From positions 62,001 to 126,000 of the forward strand of contig NZ_BMND01000021.1 of assembly GCF_014646275.1 (NCBI RefSeq): a stretch of 64,000 nt of DNA, in the 5' to 3' direction. This DNA is from Streptomyces kronopolitis. Its GTDB lineage: Bacteria; Actinomycetota; Actinomycetes; Streptomycetales; Streptomycetaceae. Below, piece after piece: positions 25,201 to 33,192 of this stretch (position 1 is its first letter; every line of letters starts with the position of its first letter). Below the pieces are notes generated by a model, which was given only the letters and a program-made list of their open reading frames with translations, was not told the DNA's origin and made no database searches. The position numbers and the translations under genes are program-made.

Positions 25201-25884
25201 ATGATGGACCCCGACGACGACGCCGTGCGCAACCTCCGTGTCGCATTCGATGACGGCCCTGCCCAAAAACCGGGGGTGGAACGGGTGGTGGAGGTCAGGC
25301 TGCCCACCACTTACGGCGAATTCCTCGCCGTGGGTTATCTCGACCACCGCACCGGCATCGAGCAAGTGGCGCTGGTCCACGGCGATGTCGCCGGTGAGCG
25401 GACGCTGACCCGGATGCATTCCGAATGTCTGACCGGCGACGCCTTTGCGTCCACCCACTGCGAATGCGGCGACCAATTGTCCGCGGCGCTGCGCGCCATC
25501 GTGGCGGAAGGCCGCGGCATTCTGGTCTATCTCCAGGGCCACGAGGGCCGGGGTATCGGGCTGCTGGCCAAACTCCAGGCGATGCGGCTCCAGGAGGGCG
25601 GGCTCGACACGGTGGAGGCCAACATCGCCCTCGGGCTGCCCGTCGACGCCCGCGACTACGGTGCCGCCGCGGAGATCCTCAAGGATCTGGGCGTGCGGTC
25701 GGTGCGGCTGATGTCGAACAATCCGCGCAAGCGCGAGGCGCTGGTGCGCCGCGGCCTTCCGGTCGCCGAACAGGTCCCGCTGCTGATGCCGCCCCGCGCG
25801 GAGAACATCCGCTACCTCCGCGCCAAGCGCGAGCGCCTCGACCACGATCTGCCGCATCTGGACGGCATCACCGGCCTGTCCTGA
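25201..25884 (+). CDS. GTP cyclohydrolase II homologue with Tyr-to-Met active-site change (FAPy-type)
   Basis: The 227-residue protein starts at ATGATG. The zinc Cys are Cys76 (HSEC), Cys87 and Cys89 (CEC), and the GTP-binding GHEGRGIGLLAKL is intact. In E. coli RibA the catalytic Tyr105 lies in KIRAYALQ; the aligned segment here is KLQAMRLQ, with Met128. Work on the S. coelicolor paralogues showed that the copy with this Met releases the formylated pyrimidine (FAPy) instead of losing formate. So this enzyme probably makes 2-amino-5-formylamino-6-ribosylaminopyrimidinone phosphate, the substrate of an ArfB-type hydrolase, which is encoded next door. It is not likely to be the main riboflavin RibA, which is usually fused to RibB. 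Confidence 0.93.
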   Translation: MMDPDDDAVRNLRVAFDDGPAQKPGVERVVEVRLPTTYGEFLAVGYLDHRTGIEQVALVHGDVAGERTLTRMHSECLTGDAFASTHCECGDQLSAALRAIVAEGRGILVYLQGHEGRGIGLLAKLQAMRLQEGGLDTVEANIALGLPVDARDYGAAAEILKDLGVRSVRLMSNNPRKREALVRRGLPVAEQVPLLMPPRAENIRYLRAKRERLDHDLPHLDGITGLS

Positions 25885-25920
25885 CCCGGCCGGCGGGCCC
25901 CTCGGGCGGCGCACACGCCA

Positions 25921-25963
25921 CGAGGGAGGGTCCACGACCTCGCGGTCGCTGGACCCTCCCTCG
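25921..25963. terminator. Terminator between cyclohydrolase and cbtA
   Basis: Outer arms 25921-25934 and 25950-25963 pair perfectly over 14 bp; an inner CGACC/GGTCG stem (25935-25939 with 25944-25948) closes on a TCGC loop. It lies between two convergent genes and can serve both. Confidence 0.85.
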
Positions 25964-25990
25964 GTGACCGGCCGGCCGGGGGCCGCCGGA

Positions 25991-26743
25991 TCAGGAGACG
26001 GCGGCGGTCGCCCGCCCGTCCGCGGCGGCTTCCTGCCGCGCCGGCAGGACCCGCTCCGCGAGGTGGCCGAAGACCAGCCCGAACGCCGCCCACAGCACCA
26101 GCTGGATGGCGATCGCCGACAGCCGGAACTGCCAGAGCAGGGTGGCCGAGAAGTCGGACGGCACCTCGTTGATGGCGGGCAGGAACGCGTACGCGAGGCC
26201 CACGGCGACCACGAACGCGGCGCCGGCCGCGACCGTGGCGTACCAGTTGCCCAGCTTGGGCGCCAGCCGCCGCCCGAGGATCGTGGCGGCGACGGCCAGC
26301 AGGATGCCGAGCAGCATCATCAGGAAATACAGCGCGGTGCGCTTGCCGATGGTGTCGGGGTCACCGACGGACGGCGGGTTGGCCGGGTACTTCAGGAACG
26401 GGACGACGTAGACGGCCAGCAGCGCCGCTCCGGAGAGCAGCACGGCCGTGGCGCGGGCACCGAAGCGGCCGATCCGCCCCAGCGCGAAGCAGAAGGCCAG
26501 TGCGGCGATCCCGCCCAGTGCCACGCCGTAGACCAGGACGCCGGTCGCCAGCCCCGCGGTGGACTGCAGACCGCGGCTGACGACCTCCATCTCGTGCTCG
26601 TGGCTGTGTGCTTCCTCGAACGCGATGGCGGCGTCCACCCGCGGTTCGCCCAGCAGATAGGCGACGACGAGGGCCAGGACACCGGCTGCCAGACCGGCGA
26701 GCATCCCGCGCACCAGAAGGGCTCTGATGGTGACGGAGTTCAT
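25991..26743 (-). CDS. cbtA: CbtA, cobalt transporter subunit
   Basis: This 250-residue protein has about seven membrane helices and the CbtA pattern: LLVRGMLAGLAAGVLALVVAYLLGEP, a loop with His-rich EEAHSHEHEME, and the conserved FLKYPANPPSVGDPDTIGKRT. CbtAB is a proposed cobalt uptake system under B12 control. Its start lies 15 bp after the cbtB stop, and both are behind the cobalamin riboswitch, so cobalt uptake is shut when B12 is plentiful. Confidence 0.93.
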   Translation of the reverse strand: MNSVTIRALLVRGMLAGLAAGVLALVVAYLLGEPRVDAAIAFEEAHSHEHEMEVVSRGLQSTAGLATGVLVYGVALGGIAALAFCFALGRIGRFGARATAVLLSGAALLAVYVVPFLKYPANPPSVGDPDTIGKRTALYFLMMLLGILLAVAATILGRRLAPKLGNWYATVAAGAAFVVAVGLAYAFLPAINEVPSDFSATLLWQFRLSAIAIQLVLWAAFGLVFGHLAERVLPARQEAAADGRATAAVS

Positions 26744-26758
26744 GGGTGCGCTGTCCGA

Positions 26759-26977
26759 TCAGTGGCAGGGGAAACCGAGGAGGTGGCGTCCGTCGTGGAC
26801 CCACTCGTGGACCTCGGTGCCGGACAGCAGCGAGGTCGCGCCCTGTTCCGCGCCGATGAAGTACAGCAGGACGAGCATGAGGACGCCGAAGAACAGGGCC
26901 CAGGGGGCGATGGCCTTGAGCGGGATCGGGGTGGGGGTGACGGCGCCGGTGGCCGGGGGTGCGATGGTCTGAGCCAT
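26759..26977 (-). CDS. cbtB: CbtB, small cobalt transporter subunit
   Basis: The protein has 72 residues from MAQTIAPPATG, with an AGGAGG site; the longer frame upstream lies in the riboswitch. One membrane helix (APWALFFGVLMLVLLYFIG) is followed by a C-terminal metal motif with His57, His61, His65, Cys71 and His72 (VHEWVHDGRHLLGFPCH), the mark of CbtB. It is the first gene of the cbtBA operon. Confidence 0.93.
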   Translation of the reverse strand: MAQTIAPPATGAVTPTPIPLKAIAPWALFFGVLMLVLLYFIGAEQGATSLLSGTEVHEWVHDGRHLLGFPCH

Positions 26978-27014
26978 GGCAGTACCTCCTGTGCGGGGAA
27001 CTCGCGTCCCTTGT

Positions 27015-27175
27015 CGGTGGAGAGCGTGACGACATGCCGGGTCTGGCTCGCCCGGTTCCGTCCCTGCTGGGCTGGAAAAAACCGGACATACAGTGGCGCG
27101 ACCGCGCCGGGATCCCACCGGCTTCCGTCATGTCGTCGTCAATATCATCGGGAAGGTACCGCGAACCGACCCCCG
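27015..27175 (-). promoter_or_regulatory. Cobalamin riboswitch upstream of cbtBA
   Basis: Read on the minus strand, the leader has GAAGCCGGTG (plus 27117-27126), a GCGCGG segment and the B12-box core GCGCCACTG (complement of 27091-27099), followed downstream by GAGCCAGACCCGGC (complement of about 27036-27050). This order and spacing match the conserved cobalamin aptamer. The aptamer ends about 40 nt before the cbtB start, so control is probably over ribosome access. Edges are approximate. Confidence 0.85.
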
Positions 27176-27286
27176 GGCCAAGGCCGCCGAGGGGGCGGAG
27201 TGGTGCAGGACAGGGCGCGCCGGACGGGCAACTCCTGTGCGGATCAGAGCGGTTACCGTCGCGGACGGCAAGGGGGAGAAGGAGAC

Positions 27287-27859
27287 ATGACAACGCGGGT
27301 GATGTTGGTCTCAGCGGCCGCGGGACAGGCGCAGCGCGAGGTGCGCTTCGACGACGACGGTCCGCTGAGCGAGGCCGGGAAGCGCCGGGCGCGGGCCGCC
27401 GCCGGGGCACTGCCGGCCGCCGGCCGGGGCCTCGTCTCGCCCTCCGTCCGGTGCCGGGAGACCGCCGGGGAGCTGGGGCTGGCGGTCCGGACCGCGTCGG
27501 AGCTGGCGGGTTGTGCGATGGGCGCGTGGCGCGGCCGGACCCTGGCCGAGGTCGGCGACGGCGATCCGGCCGCGGTGTCCGCCTGGCTCTCGGACCCGGA
27601 CTTCGCGGCGCACGGCGGGGAGTCGCTGCGGCAGCTGTGCGCGCGGATCGCGGGCTGGCTGGCACGGGAGGCCCAGGAGGCGGGCCGGGTGGTGGCCGTC
27701 GTCGAGCCGGATGTCGTACGGGCCGCGGCGGTGTGCGCCCTCGGCGTCCCCGAGGAGGCGTTCTGGCGGCTGGACGTGCCCCCGCTGACCGTGACCGAGC
27801 TGAGCGGCCGCGGCGGCCGCTGGAATCTGGGGCTCGGACGGCCGCTCGACCGCAGGTGA
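27287..27859 (+). CDS. Histidine-phosphatase-fold protein lacking the RHG motif
   Basis: The protein has 190 residues from an ATG with a good AAGGAGA site. It follows the phosphoglycerate-mutase superfamily order: VMLVSAAAGQAQREVRFDDDGPLSEAGKRRA, then LVSPSVRCRETAGELGL, HGGESLRQLCARIAGWL and VVAVVEPDVVRAAAVCAL. But the catalytic RHG after the first strand is replaced by SAA (residues 9-11), and the second catalytic His region reads VEPD. It is likely inactive as a phosphatase. Lying divergent from cbtBA, it may be a relative of CobC (alpha-ribazole phosphatase) turned to regulation or binding. Confidence 0.8.
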   Translation: MTTRVMLVSAAAGQAQREVRFDDDGPLSEAGKRRARAAAGALPAAGRGLVSPSVRCRETAGELGLAVRTASELAGCAMGAWRGRTLAEVGDGDPAAVSAWLSDPDFAAHGGESLRQLCARIAGWLAREAQEAGRVVAVVEPDVVRAAAVCALGVPEEAFWRLDVPPLTVTELSGRGGRWNLGLGRPLDRR

Positions 27860-27998
27860 GAGCGGGTGCGGCGGCACGCACTCACAATTCGCCTGTCCGC
27901 TCATCTACACATAAAGGCGACATAAGCGCAGAATAAAGAGAGCGCGGCCCGAAGCCACGCGGGAACGGCCAGTTCTGCGAACGAAGGAGGCGAGTCGC

Positions 27999-28439
27999 AT
28001 GGCCGACGTCTCACACCACAGGGGAGATCTCGCCGGTCACCCCGATGCATCGGAGATGCAGGCCCGGTACGACCGGGTACTCGGCGGGCGGGACGTGGTA
28101 CTCGTCGACGGGCCGGTGTTCCTGGTCGGCCTGTACTGCGCCGTCTCGCCGTGGATCCTCCACTTCACGGCCGCACAGCCGGCGCTCGTGACGCACAACC
28201 TCATCCTCGGTATCGCGATCGCCCTGCTGGCGGTCGGGTTCACCGTGACACCTGAGCGGATGTACGGCCTGAGCGGCGCGATGTGCGCGATCGGCGTGTG
28301 GATGATCATCTCGCCCTGGATCGTCGGCAGCGCTCCGGACGCCGGCGTCATCTGGAACAACGTCGTCATCGGCGCCCTGACGTTCCTGCTGGGTGCCATG
28401 TGTGTCGCCGCGGCGTCGAAGAGCCGCCGCGTCACCTGA
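27999..28439 (+). CDS. SPW-repeat membrane protein
   Basis: The protein has 146 residues and starts at an ATG behind AAGGAGG. It has four membrane helices arranged as two repeats, each with the SPW signature (AVSPWILHF and IISPWIVGS). SPW-repeat proteins are of unknown function; the N-terminal 40 residues here (SEMQARYDRVL) are a short soluble extension common in streptomycete copies. Nothing in the neighbourhood gives a role. Confidence 0.9.
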   Translation: MADVSHHRGDLAGHPDASEMQARYDRVLGGRDVVLVDGPVFLVGLYCAVSPWILHFTAAQPALVTHNLILGIAIALLAVGFTVTPERMYGLSGAMCAIGVWMIISPWIVGSAPDAGVIWNNVVIGALTFLLGAMCVAAASKSRRVT

Positions 28440-28579
28440 GACGCGCTCCCCGCGGGGGGCGAGTGGCGGGCCGCCGACCGTACGTCCCCCCGGGGGCGCG
28501 CCGGCCGGCGGCTGCGCGCGCGGACCCGTACGGCTCGGCGCCGCGGGCCCTCACCCGGGCCGGCGGGGCGCTCGGGACC

Positions 28580-28849
28580 TCACACCCGCCCACGGCGGTC
28601 GCCGCCGGTGAGGAAGCGCCCCAGCAGCCCGGCCAGCACCAGCCCGCACGCGAGCAGCAGACCGTGCGCCAGGGCCACCCCGGCGACCAGGCCGGCGGCC
28701 GCGGCGGCCGGCAGCAGCCAGGCCGGGCCGCGGCGCGTCGGCCGCGCCGGGAGCGGGCGGCGGGCGGACGGGGTGCGGGCGCGGTGCGCCGCCTCGTGCC
28801 GGAACGGCTCGGTGAACTCGCCGAAAGCGCGGTCGTCATACGGGGACAG
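28580..28849 (-). CDS. Small membrane protein, unusual CTG start
   Basis: The residue pattern SPYDDRAFGEFTEPFRHEAAHR followed by a basic linker and two hydrophobic helices (WLLPAAAAAGLVAGVALAHGLLLACGLVLAGLLGRFL) is protein-like, giving 89 residues. The codon before SPYDD is CTG, preceded by GGAGGG; no ATG, GTG or TTG is nearer, and the frame further upstream is low-complexity. A CTG start or a misplaced start remains possible. Function unknown. Confidence 0.5.
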   Translation of the reverse strand: MSPYDDRAFGEFTEPFRHEAAHRARTPSARRPLPARPTRRGPAWLLPAAAAAGLVAGVALAHGLLLACGLVLAGLLGRFLTGGDRRGRV

Positions 28850-29216
28850 CGGAGTCCCTCCTTTGGGGCGTGCGGACGGCCGCGCCAGGGCGGCGGGGCG
28901 AGTGGTGTGGTGCTCCGGTCGTCGCGCGGCGCCGGCCTGCCGGATCACGGACCCGGGCGGCGGCGCCGTCGGCCGCGGGCTGCGGCTGTCGGTGGTGTGG
29001 TGCCCTGCCGGGCCCCGCCCGTAACGCCGTTGAGGCCAGGTGCCGCACCGCCGTACGGAATTCGGCCGGCGGCCGGGCCCGTCGCCCGCCGCGGGCGCCC
29101 GGCCGCTCCGGGCCCGCTCGCCGAGGGCCCAGGCATGCGGCAACCGGGTAAATTCGGTTAAATCGGTGACATGGGTCCTCCGACTGTGGCCCCTCGCCCC
29201 GGAGAGGTGGCGTCCC
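28850..29216. other. Divergent intergenic region
   Basis: About 370 bases between the small membrane gene and the sulfatase gene. No further gene is supported. The A/T-richer segment 29150-29180 (around GGTAAATTCGGTTAAATCGG) could hold the sulfatase promoter and contains the direct repeat TTCGGTTAAAT-like AAATTCGG / AAATCGG. Confidence 0.4.
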
Positions 29217-31046
29217 GTGAGCGCTGTGCCCGTGGATGATCACGAAGACTTCGCCGACGCCGACCGCGGCTTCATCGCGGCGCTCGATCCGCCCGAGGTC
29301 ACCATGGACGACGGCCGGGTGGTCTGGGACGCCGAGGCTTACGGATTCCTGGCCGGCAACTGCCCCGACACCGCGCACGAGAGCCTGTGGCGGCAGGGCC
29401 GGCTGGTGAGCCGGCAGGGGCTGTACGAGGTCACCGACGGCATCTACCAGGCACGCGGTCTGGACCTGGCCAACATGACGCTGGTCGAGGGCGACCACGG
29501 CGTCCTCGTCATCGACCCGCTGCGCTCCGCCGAGACCGCCGCCGCGGCCCTGGAGCTCTACCGCAAGTACCGCGGCGACCGGCCGGTCACCGGCCTGCTC
29601 TACACCCACTCGCACGGCAACCACTTCGGCGGGGCCCGCGGCGTCCTGCCGCACGGCCACCACCCCGTGCCGGTGCTCGCGCCGGCCGGCTTCCTCGCGC
29701 ACGCCGTCGGCGAGGACGTCCACGCCGGCGTCGCGCACCGCCGGCGCGCCGTCTACCTGTACGGGACCGGGCTCCCCAAAGGACCGGACGGCCAGATCGG
29801 CTGCGGCCTGGGCACCCTGCCCTCCACCGGCACCATGACCCTCATCCCGCCGACCGTGGACATCACCAGCACCGGCCAGGAGGAGATCGTCGACGGCGTC
29901 CACCTCGTCTTCCAGCTCACCCCCGGCACCGAGGCGCCCGCCGAGATGAACTTCGGCTTCCCGGCGCACCAGGCGCTGTGCCTGGCCGAGAACGCCACCC
30001 ACACCCTGCACACCGCACTGCCCCTGCGCGGCGGCGCCGTCCGCGACACCCGGGCCTGGGCCCGCTACCTGGGCGAGACGCTGGCCCTGTTCGGCGACGG
30101 CACGGAGGTCGCCTTCGCCTCCCACCACTGGCCGACCTGGGGCAAGGAACGCGTGCGGACCCTGCTGGCCGGGCAGCGCGACCTCTACGCCTATCTGCAC
30201 GACCAGACCGTGCGGCTGCTCAACGAGGGGCTCACCGCGACCGAGATCGCCGAGGAGCTGCGGCTGCCGCCGGAGCTGGAGCGGGTCTGGGCCCACCACG
30301 GCTACTACGGTTCGCTGGGCCACAACGTCCAGGCGATCTACCAGCGCTACCTGGGCTGGTTCGACGGCAACCCCGCCCATCTGTGGGAGCACCCGCCGGT
30401 CGAGCAGGCCCGGCGCTACGTCGACACGCTGGGCGGCACCGAGGCCACCGTGGACGCGGGCAAGCGCTACGCCGCCGACGGCGATCTGCGCTTCGCCGCC
30501 ACCCTGCTCAACCACGCCGTCTTCGCCGACCCCCACAACCTCCGCGCCCGGCGCGAACTCGCCCTGGTCTACGAACGGCTGGGCCACGGCTCCGAGAACG
30601 GCGCCGCGCGCAACTTCTACCTCACCGGTGCGATGGAACTGCGCGGCACCCTCGCCGAGACCCGGCCGGACACCGTCGGCCCCGACCTGGCCCGGGCCCT
30701 GACCGTCGACCAGCTCCTCGACTCGCTCGCCCTGCGCATCGACGGCCCCCGCGCCTGGTCCACCGCGCTCACCCTCGACCTCTACCTCCCCGACGAGGAC
30801 CGGACCTGGCAGCTGACGCTCTCCCACGGCGCCCTCACCCACCTCAGCGCACCCGGCGCGCCCGCCCCGTCCAAGGAACGCACCCCGGACCTCACCCTGA
30901 CCCTCACCAAGCCCCAATTGACGGACCTGCTCGACGGCCGCGGAGCGGGCGACGAGGCCGCACAGGACGGCGAGACCGGCGCACTGCGCCAACTCCTGGG
31001 CCTCCTGAGCACCCCGCACCCCACGTTCCCCGTCGTCACCCCCTGA
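29217..31046 (+). CDS. Alkyl/aryl-sulfatase-like metallo-beta-lactamase-fold protein
   Basis: The protein is 609 residues from a GTG with a GGAGAGG site. It has the full SdsA1 layout: an N-terminal segment with LYEVTDGIYQARGLDLANMTLVEG, the metallo-beta-lactamase domain (about 70-330), an alpha-helical dimerisation domain (LGWFDGNPAHLWEHPP) and a C-terminal SCP2-like domain from about 490. The metal motif reads THSHGNHFGG: His131, His133 and His136 are kept but the Asp expected at 135 is Asn. Later His (HHWPTWG) are present. Family enzymes release alcohols from alkyl sulfates such as SDS. The Asn substitution may change the metal site, so activity should not be assumed. Confidence 0.87.
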   Translation: MSAVPVDDHEDFADADRGFIAALDPPEVTMDDGRVVWDAEAYGFLAGNCPDTAHESLWRQGRLVSRQGLYEVTDGIYQARGLDLANMTLVEGDHGVLVIDPLRSAETAAAALELYRKYRGDRPVTGLLYTHSHGNHFGGARGVLPHGHHPVPVLAPAGFLAHAVGEDVHAGVAHRRRAVYLYGTGLPKGPDGQIGCGLGTLPSTGTMTLIPPTVDITSTGQEEIVDGVHLVFQLTPGTEAPAEMNFGFPAHQALCLAENATHTLHTALPLRGGAVRDTRAWARYLGETLALFGDGTEVAFASHHWPTWGKERVRTLLAGQRDLYAYLHDQTVRLLNEGLTATEIAEELRLPPELERVWAHHGYYGSLGHNVQAIYQRYLGWFDGNPAHLWEHPPVEQARRYVDTLGGTEATVDAGKRYAADGDLRFAATLLNHAVFADPHNLRARRELALVYERLGHGSENGAARNFYLTGAMELRGTLAETRPDTVGPDLARALTVDQLLDSLALRIDGPRAWSTALTLDLYLPDEDRTWQLTLSHGALTHLSAPGAPAPSKERTPDLTLTLTKPQLTDLLDGRGAGDEAAQDGETGALRQLLGLLSTPHPTFPVVTP

Positions 31047-31139
31047 CGGCCGTCCGCGGGGCGCGCCGTCAACCTCGTGCCCCGGTCCGCCGCCACCACC
31101 GGGCTCCTCCGGACGCCGCGGCTGGGGCAAACTGGGCCG

Positions 31140-33170
31140 GTGGTGAGCAACATTCCCGAGGAGTCGACCACCTTCATCGGTCGACGAGCCGAACTGCGCC
31201 GGATCGACAACGACTTGACGGAGCACCGGCTGGTCACCCTGACCGGCCCCGGTGGTGTGGGCAAGACCCGGATCGCGATGCGGGCCGCCCGCGCGGCCGC
31301 GCCCCGCTTCCCCGACGGGGTCTGCTGGGCCGATCTGTGGCCCCTCCAGGGGGACGGGCTGCTGGTGGCGGGCGTCTGCGATGCCGTGGGGCTGGCCGAC
31401 CACTCGGCGCGGACGCCGGTGGCGGCGCTGTGCGCCTGGCTCGCCGACAAGCGGATGCTGCTGGTGCTGGACTCCTGTGAGCATCTCGTCGCGGCCTGCC
31501 GGGACCTCCTCGGCGATCTGCTGACCGCCGCCCCGGGCGTGACCGTGCTGGTCACCAGCCGGCAGCCGCTGGAGATCGCCGGCGAGTGGACCACCGGCAT
31601 CGGACCGCTGCCCTGCACGGGCGACAACGACGCGCTGGCCCTGTTCACCGACCGGGCCGCGGCCGCCGCCCCGGGCCTGCGGCTCACCGCCCCGCGCAGC
31701 GCCGCGGCCGCCGCCGCCATCTGCCGGCGCCTCGAAGGCATCCCGCTGGCCCTGGAACTCGCCGTCGCGCAGCTGGCCCACAGCTCCGTCGAGCGCATCG
31801 CCGCCCGGCTCACCTCCCGCTTCGACGCCCTCGACGGCGACGGCCCGATGCGGCCGCCGCGGCACCGCACCCTGCGCTGCGCGATCGGCTGGAGCCATGA
31901 GCTGTGCGCCCCGCTGGAGCGGCTGCTGTGGGCCCGGCTGTCCGTCTTCCGCGGCACCTTCGACGAGGAGTCGGCGAGCGCCGTGTGCGCCGGCGGACCG
32001 CTCACCGGGCCGCAGGTGCGCACCGCGCTGGCCGCCCTGACCGCCAAGTCGGTGCTCACCCGCGAGGGCTCCCGCTTCCGGATGCTCGACACCCTGCGCG
32101 AGTACGGCCGGATGTGGCTGGCCGAACTCGACGAGACGGCGGCCCTCGCCGACCGGCACGCCGCCCACTTCGCCGCCCTCGGCCGCCGGGCCGAACGGGG
32201 CTGGCTGGGCCCCGACCAGCTCGCCTGGTACGGCCGGATCGCCGACGCCCATGTCGACCTGTGCACCGCCCTGGACCACCTGCTGGCCACCGACCCGGAA
32301 GGCGCCCAGGAACTCAGCGCCTCGATCGGCTTCTTCTGGAGCTGCTGCGGCCATCTGTACGAGGCCCGCGAGTACGTGGCCCGGGCCCTGGCCGCCCACC
32401 AGGGCACCGGCCCGGTCCGCACCCGGGCGCTGTGGACGCTGGGCGTCGCCGTGCTGCTCCAGGGCGAACTCGACGCCGCCGAGGAGCTGGGCCGCGAGTG
32501 CGCCCGCGCCGCGCGGGCGTCGCGGGACGCCGAGGCGGTGCTCCAGGCCGGCTACCTCATCGGCCTCACCCATCTGATGGCCGGCCGCCCGATGTCCGCG
32601 CACACCGTCGCGGAGCAGGTGCTCGGCCCGCCGCCGCACTCCCCGTTCGACTCTCCCGGGCGGCTGCGCTGCCATCTCGTGCAGATCTTCGCGCTCACCG
32701 GTCTGGGCCGGCTCGACGAGGCCCGCGCCGCGGCGACCGCACTACGCCGCGGCTGCGAGCAGCGCGGCGAGTTCTGGACCCGCTCCTACACCGACTACCA
32801 GCTCTCCCTGATCTCGCTGTTCCAGGACCGGCCCCAGGAGTCGGCCGAGCACGCCCGGGCGATGCTCGCGGCCAAGCAGGGCATCGGCGACAAATTCGGG
32901 ATCGCGCTCGGCCTGGACCTGCTCGCCGCCGCGGTGGCGGCCCAGGGTGACGGCGCGGCCGCCGCCCGCGTCTACGGCAGCGGCCAGGCCGTCTGGCGCA
33001 CCGTCGGACACCCCCAGCGCGGCACCCCGGAGCTGCGCGCGGTGCGTGCGCAGTGCGAGCAGCGGGCCCGCGCCGCGATCGGCGACGAGGCGTACGCCGA
33101 CGCCTTCCACCGGGCCAGCGAGGAGTGCCCGGGCACCTCCCTGGCCCGGATCCTGGCGGGCGAGCTGTGA
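31140..33170 (+). CDS. STAND-type ATPase (AfsR-like, no DNA-binding domain)
   Basis: From the GTG-GTG pair at 31140/31143 the protein has about 676 residues. An NB-ARC-like ATPase domain has P-loop GPGGVGKTR (residues 36-44), Walker B LLVLDSCEHL and VLVTSRQPL, followed by the winged-helix GIPLALELA and RFRMLDTLREYG, then TPR-like helices to the end. It matches the ATPase and TPR parts of AfsR/LuxR-type regulators, but neither an N-terminal SARP domain nor a C-terminal LuxR helix-turn-helix is present. It may act as a signal-gated scaffold. It follows the sulfatase gene by 93 bp. Confidence 0.86.
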   Translation: MVSNIPEESTTFIGRRAELRRIDNDLTEHRLVTLTGPGGVGKTRIAMRAARAAAPRFPDGVCWADLWPLQGDGLLVAGVCDAVGLADHSARTPVAALCAWLADKRMLLVLDSCEHLVAACRDLLGDLLTAAPGVTVLVTSRQPLEIAGEWTTGIGPLPCTGDNDALALFTDRAAAAAPGLRLTAPRSAAAAAAICRRLEGIPLALELAVAQLAHSSVERIAARLTSRFDALDGDGPMRPPRHRTLRCAIGWSHELCAPLERLLWARLSVFRGTFDEESASAVCAGGPLTGPQVRTALAALTAKSVLTREGSRFRMLDTLREYGRMWLAELDETAALADRHAAHFAALGRRAERGWLGPDQLAWYGRIADAHVDLCTALDHLLATDPEGAQELSASIGFFWSCCGHLYEAREYVARALAAHQGTGPVRTRALWTLGVAVLLQGELDAAEELGRECARAARASRDAEAVLQAGYLIGLTHLMAGRPMSAHTVAEQVLGPPPHSPFDSPGRLRCHLVQIFALTGLGRLDEARAAATALRRGCEQRGEFWTRSYTDYQLSLISLFQDRPQESAEHARAMLAAKQGIGDKFGIALGLDLLAAAVAAQGDGAAAARVYGSGQAVWRTVGHPQRGTPELRAVRAQCEQRARAAIGDEAYADAFHRASEECPGTSLARILAGEL

Positions 33171-33192
33171 GCGGCCGGGCCGCGGCCGCGGG

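Noticed and set aside
31140..33170. STAND ATPase considered as a full AfsR/SARP regulator
   Set aside because: There is no N-terminal OmpR-like SARP domain and no C-terminal LuxR helix-turn-helix in the frame or just outside it.
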